From assembly GCA_951813605.1 (NCBI GenBank), contig OX638379.1, positions 5,096,062 through 5,160,061 on the forward strand: a stretch of 64,000 bases of DNA, in the 5' to 3' direction. Positions 63,533-64,000 of this stretch are shown here, one piece after another (position 1 is the first letter of the stretch; every line of letters starts with the position of its first letter). The notes below the pieces were generated by a model. That model searched no databases and had not been told where the DNA came from. It was given only the letters and a program-made list of their open reading frames with translations. Source of the stretch: an uncultured Bryobacterales bacterium. GTDB lineage: Bacteria > Acidobacteriota > Terriglobia > Bryobacterales > UBA6623. The position numbers and the translations under genes were made by a program.

Positions 63533-64000
63533 TTAGCTCCGCTGCGGCACGCCGAAGTGATGCAGCGCGTTGCGCATGAGAGCCTGCATTTTCGGGTCTG
63601 CCGAGAGCGCCCAACCGCCCGCTATGCATCCTGCGTGGAAGACTGTGCCTCCTTGAGGGCGCTCCCAGAAAGTCATCTCGGCGTAGACTCCGTGGTCCAA
63701 CGGCTCCCAACGCCCGAAGTAGTCGATCCCCCTCCGTCCTTTGTCGACGATCTGCGCTAGCGCCACGATGCCCGGCGGATCGCCCGGGACGGGGTCCGAG
63801 GTCGGGTTTTGCCTCGTAATGGCTCGGATCAGGCTTGGCCGAACATCGGACTCGTGACCTCCGGCCCGAGGCGGCTTTCCGTCGGGGGCCTGGCCGAAGG
63901 TCTCTCCTTCCCGCAGCCCGACCGACTCCGGCTCGTTGAAGAGGAAATGGCTCGAATTGACCACCTTGTACGCACCGAAGTATTCCGATGTGGTCGGCCA
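63533..64000 (-). CDS. Partial N,N-dimethylformamidase beta-subunit-like C-terminal domain
   Basis: The frame runs from the window edge (64000) to a stop at 63533; its 5' end lies outside. The C-terminal part reads SSHFLFNEPESVGLREGETFG, then GGHESDV, AEMTFWERPQGGTVFHAGCIAGGWALS. This matches the C-terminal domain of the large dimethylformamidase-like (DUF6605) proteins. No catalytic residue can be placed in this fragment. It lies 34 bases upstream of the exported TIM-barrel gene in the same direction, so co-transcription is possible. Confidence 0.7.
   Translation of the reverse strand, partial: WPTTSEYFGAYKVVNSSHFLFNEPESVGLREGETFGQAPDGKPPRAGGHESDVRPSLIRAITRQNPTSDPVPGDPPGIVALAQIVDKGRRGIDYFGRWEPLDHGVYAEMTFWERPQGGTVFHAGCIAGGWALSADPKMQALMRNALHHFGVPQRS

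Overview
The window is GC-rich (by eye roughly 63-65% GC), bacterial and gene-dense. The best guess is an Acidobacteriota genome of the Solibacter/Bryobacter type. Reasons: two DUF1592-DUF1552 gene pairs, two CRTAC1-type FG-GAP proteins ending in ASPIC/UnbV-like regions, many secreted lipoproteins and Tat-exported sugar-active enzymes, an orphan TatT-like protein and a HemQ-type heme gene. Planctomycetota share some of these families and are not excluded. No rRNA, tRNA, CRISPR array or complete insertion sequence was seen.

Layout. Positions 1-3718 (minus strand): partial acetyltransferase-like gene, a thiolase plus HMG-CoA-synthase/OB-fold acyl-transfer pair, and a secreted protein. Positions 3785-7353 (plus): a divergent Tex-like protein, rnhB and a small membrane protein. 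Positions 7363-14494 (minus): DUF4159, ahcY, metK (behind a structured leader), tadA, a sugar-binding lipoprotein, a cobalamin adenosyltransferase and a P-loop kinase/dCMP deaminase fusion. Positions 14919-23529 (plus): hppA, hemQ, a three-gene PQQ-catabolism-like cassette (compact binding protein, YVTN propeller, diheme peroxidase), an O-antigen ligase-like protein and pepA. Positions 23555-27120: a small ATPase, a metallo-hydrolase, ribF and a LacD-type aldolase. Positions 27149-38585: a secreted glycan/sulfate-ester region with a GH29-like protein, sialidase, sulfatase, propeller, cyclase and two CRTAC1 proteins flanking a TPR protein. Positions 38633-42377: a molybdopterin oxidoreductase, an unknown small protein, a DUF885 peptidase and TatT. 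Positions 42937-55826: two DUF1592-DUF1552 pairs about 9 kb apart, separated by an ankyrin protein, a MaoC/SDR/TIM-barrel group and an M23 peptidase. Positions 56016-64000: an SMP-30 lactonase, a TPR protein, TIM-barrel isomerases, a PLP decarboxylase, a VapBC-like pair and the C-terminus of a dimethylformamidase-like protein.

Together the genes combine core metabolism (SAM cycle, flavin, heme, nucleotide balance, PPi energetics) with a large exported repertoire for breaking down sulfated, fucosylated or sialylated glycans and for extracytoplasmic redox chemistry. The most striking non-gene signal is a recurrent -10-like box (TANNNT, sometimes with an upstream TGn) placed 6-8 bases before the start codon of many first genes. 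This pattern suggests widespread leaderless transcription.
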